This document shows, piece after piece, positions 62,396 through 64,000 of a DNA stretch of 64,000 nt (position 1 is its first letter; every line of letters begins with the position of its first letter). This DNA comes from Tetmemena sp. SeJ-2015 (Eukaryota > Ciliophora > Spirotrichea > Sporadotrichida > Oxytrichidae): NCBI GenBank assembly GCA_027382625.1, contig JAJKFJ010020810.1, positions 1-64,000 of the forward strand, given 5' to 3'. A program made the translations under genes and the position numbers. The notes under the pieces were generated by a model that was given only the letters and a program-made list of their open reading frames with translations, was not told where the DNA came from and searched no databases.

Positions 62396-64000
62396 ATGGA
62401 AAGTTTGATTGATGATATAATCAAGAAAGTCCCGATTCAATACCTCCTATAGATTCAGGCACAAGTTACTTCTCATAATTTACTTACCTTTCCGGCTAAA
62501 TTAGGTAAGACTTTCAATGAATTTTAAACTTAGCTAATATATAGATGGAGAAAATGATACACCATCCGCGGATTAAAACTTGCAAGAATACGAGAAGCTA
62601 TTAATCATGGTTTATCAAATTGTTATTGGCATCACGATTATACTAGCGTTTTTCAATATCTACTTAATTATAAAAACCAGGAAATGCGGAAACATTCCAC
62701 TTATTTTCCTGTACATCTTTTCGATAACAACTCTTCTAATAGTGCGTGATCGAATTTAATTGTGGAAGTGGATAAATTCAATGCAAGCTTTAAAATTATT
62801 AGCTGACTCATTTAGATTATAGGGCAGTTGCAAAACTCTAAATTTTTTGTCAAGTGAAGCTTCCTACCTCGTTTGCACAAGTTCAACCTCCTCAAAGCAG
62901 TTGTGTAGCTTAAGTTGAACTATCATGTTGAATGTGACACCTCTGTGAATTTGAGCACTGGATGATAATTGCAGAGTAGAGTTCCATATCTGCGGTAGGA
63001 GGACGAGAAGTGCTGCAATGTGAAGTCGAATGTCCTCTCTCAACTTAAAGGGCTTTTTCTGACTATGATTTTGGTCTTTAATTCAGGAAGCCGCTCTCGG
63101 TGAAAGGTATCATGGTGATGTCTGGAATGAAGTAACGTTACTATGGCTAGGCAAGTAGAGAGCATTATAGTTTGTCAAATTCTCTTCAGTTTATTGCTCT
63201 AGGTTGTCAATTTAGAAGAGACTCTACCATTATAATTAGTTAGAATTAAGTTATATTATGTATGATTAACCCCTCATAACAATAGATCATGAACTATAAG
63301 TAAGTATCTCATAGAAGTTAAACTGCTTTCTTAACTTAATTTAGGCTTAATGGTTTTATTTGTGGCTATATTTTACGTTGACGAGATAAAATGCTGCCTT
63401 TATAATATTTTCCGATACTATTTTTAAAAAATATTTTGAGATTAAATTACTACCCTGCCCTAGTGTTTCCTTTCACTGCGATGACTTATATTCTAAATGT
63501 GTAAGCCAAATCCAAGTTTAATTGGGCTATTATAGAATGAAAATGATTTTTCGAAAAGGAGTGACATTCTTCAAAACTCAAACACGGAAAATAGTTAGCA
63601 GGGTGTTTATCTACATCATCCTAGTTGCAATTTAGTTTTTTATTTCTGGTCAAGTGATTGCAGATGCAGTCAATAAGTATCAAAACGGATGCTCTACAAC
63701 AGATACTCTCTGCAACTTTTCAAAGTAAAAATCTCTCTATCTTAGAACAATTTAGGGAACCAGAGAGGGAATTCTCGATATACCTATCCACTTTCATTTT
63801 GATGACTTATACTCATTGGCTGCAGTTCCTCTACTTCAGAGAGAAAATGAATGACAGAAAAAGAATAATGAAGTCCACAAGAAAGAACCCTTTTAGCGTT
63901 TATTTTTAAAAAGAGGAGGACCTTCTTCACAACTTTATAAATTTTAACTCTGTCATTTTCGATAAGCTTGCTGTATAGAGCGATTTACAATTTGATTAAA
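62396..64000 (+). CDS. Multi-pass membrane protein, runs off the right edge
   Basis: MESLIDDIIKKVPIQYLLQI is followed by a 40-base GT-AG intron (about 62504-62543) and DGENDTPSADQNLQEYEKLL. Helices then include MVYQIVIGITIILAFFNIYL and IPLIFLYIFSITTLLIV. After an ambiguous middle (62760-63340) come LMVLFVAIFYV, YYPALVFPFTAMTYILNV, SRVFIYIILVAIQFFISG and FSIYLSTFILMTYTHWLQFL, then a basic tail still open at base 64000. Six to seven helices fit a receptor-like membrane protein; no family named. Frame changes near 63410, 63500 and 63720 imply further IESs. Confidence 0.6.

Overview
This window looks like germline (micronuclear) DNA of a hypotrich/spirotrich ciliate of the Oxytricha, Stylonychia or Tetmemena type. 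Two signs support this. First, TAA and TAG occur in frame as glutamine throughout, and only TGA ends conserved reading frames. Second, many genes are interrupted by short AT-rich segments flanked by short direct repeats. Removing one repeat copy plus the segment restores the frame and the conserved protein, and in most cases no GT-AG intron gives the same join. These are internal eliminated sequences (IESs) with pointers between macronuclear-destined segments (MDSs). I mapped about thirty at base level, with pointers of 2-9 bp and IESs of about 8-260 bp. Most of the evident genes are in linear order. No C4A4/G4T4 telomeric block or transposon was seen by eye.

Layout, 1-20 kb: a repeat-like non-coding start; a coiled-coil gene ending in a CaaX box; an RSP2-like radial-spoke gene (-); two unrecognised genes; a large Gln/Asn/Ser-rich gene (-, 6.7-11.8 kb); a FAM13-like gene (+); and a WDR17 orthologue (+). 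20-36 kb: glutathione S-transferase (-), glutathione peroxidase with a charged tail (-), two small membrane proteins, the cohesion factor DCC1 (-), an unrecognised gene (+), RNase H2 subunit A (-), PDCD5 (+), a small Tim chaperone (-), a kinesin (+), a coiled-coil gene (+) and the V-ATPase proteolipid (+).

36-64 kb: a block of low-complexity genes (-), a LolD/MacB-type ABC ATPase (-), ribosomal protein eS1/RPS3A (+, GC-richer than its surroundings), unrecognised genes, a LAMMER/CLK kinase with an RS-rich N-terminus (-), a TPR protein with several Cys-Pro motifs (-), a Cys-rich protein (-), a Gln/Asn-rich gene (+), and a multi-pass membrane gene running off the right edge (+). That last gene has a middle stretch whose coding strand is ambiguous.

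The genes do not form an operon or shared pathway. They are tightly packed single-gene units, as expected if each becomes its own macronuclear nanochromosome. Scattered one-base frame changes, several in homopolymers, are most simply assembly errors, so many coding spans are given as gene extents rather than exact open frames.
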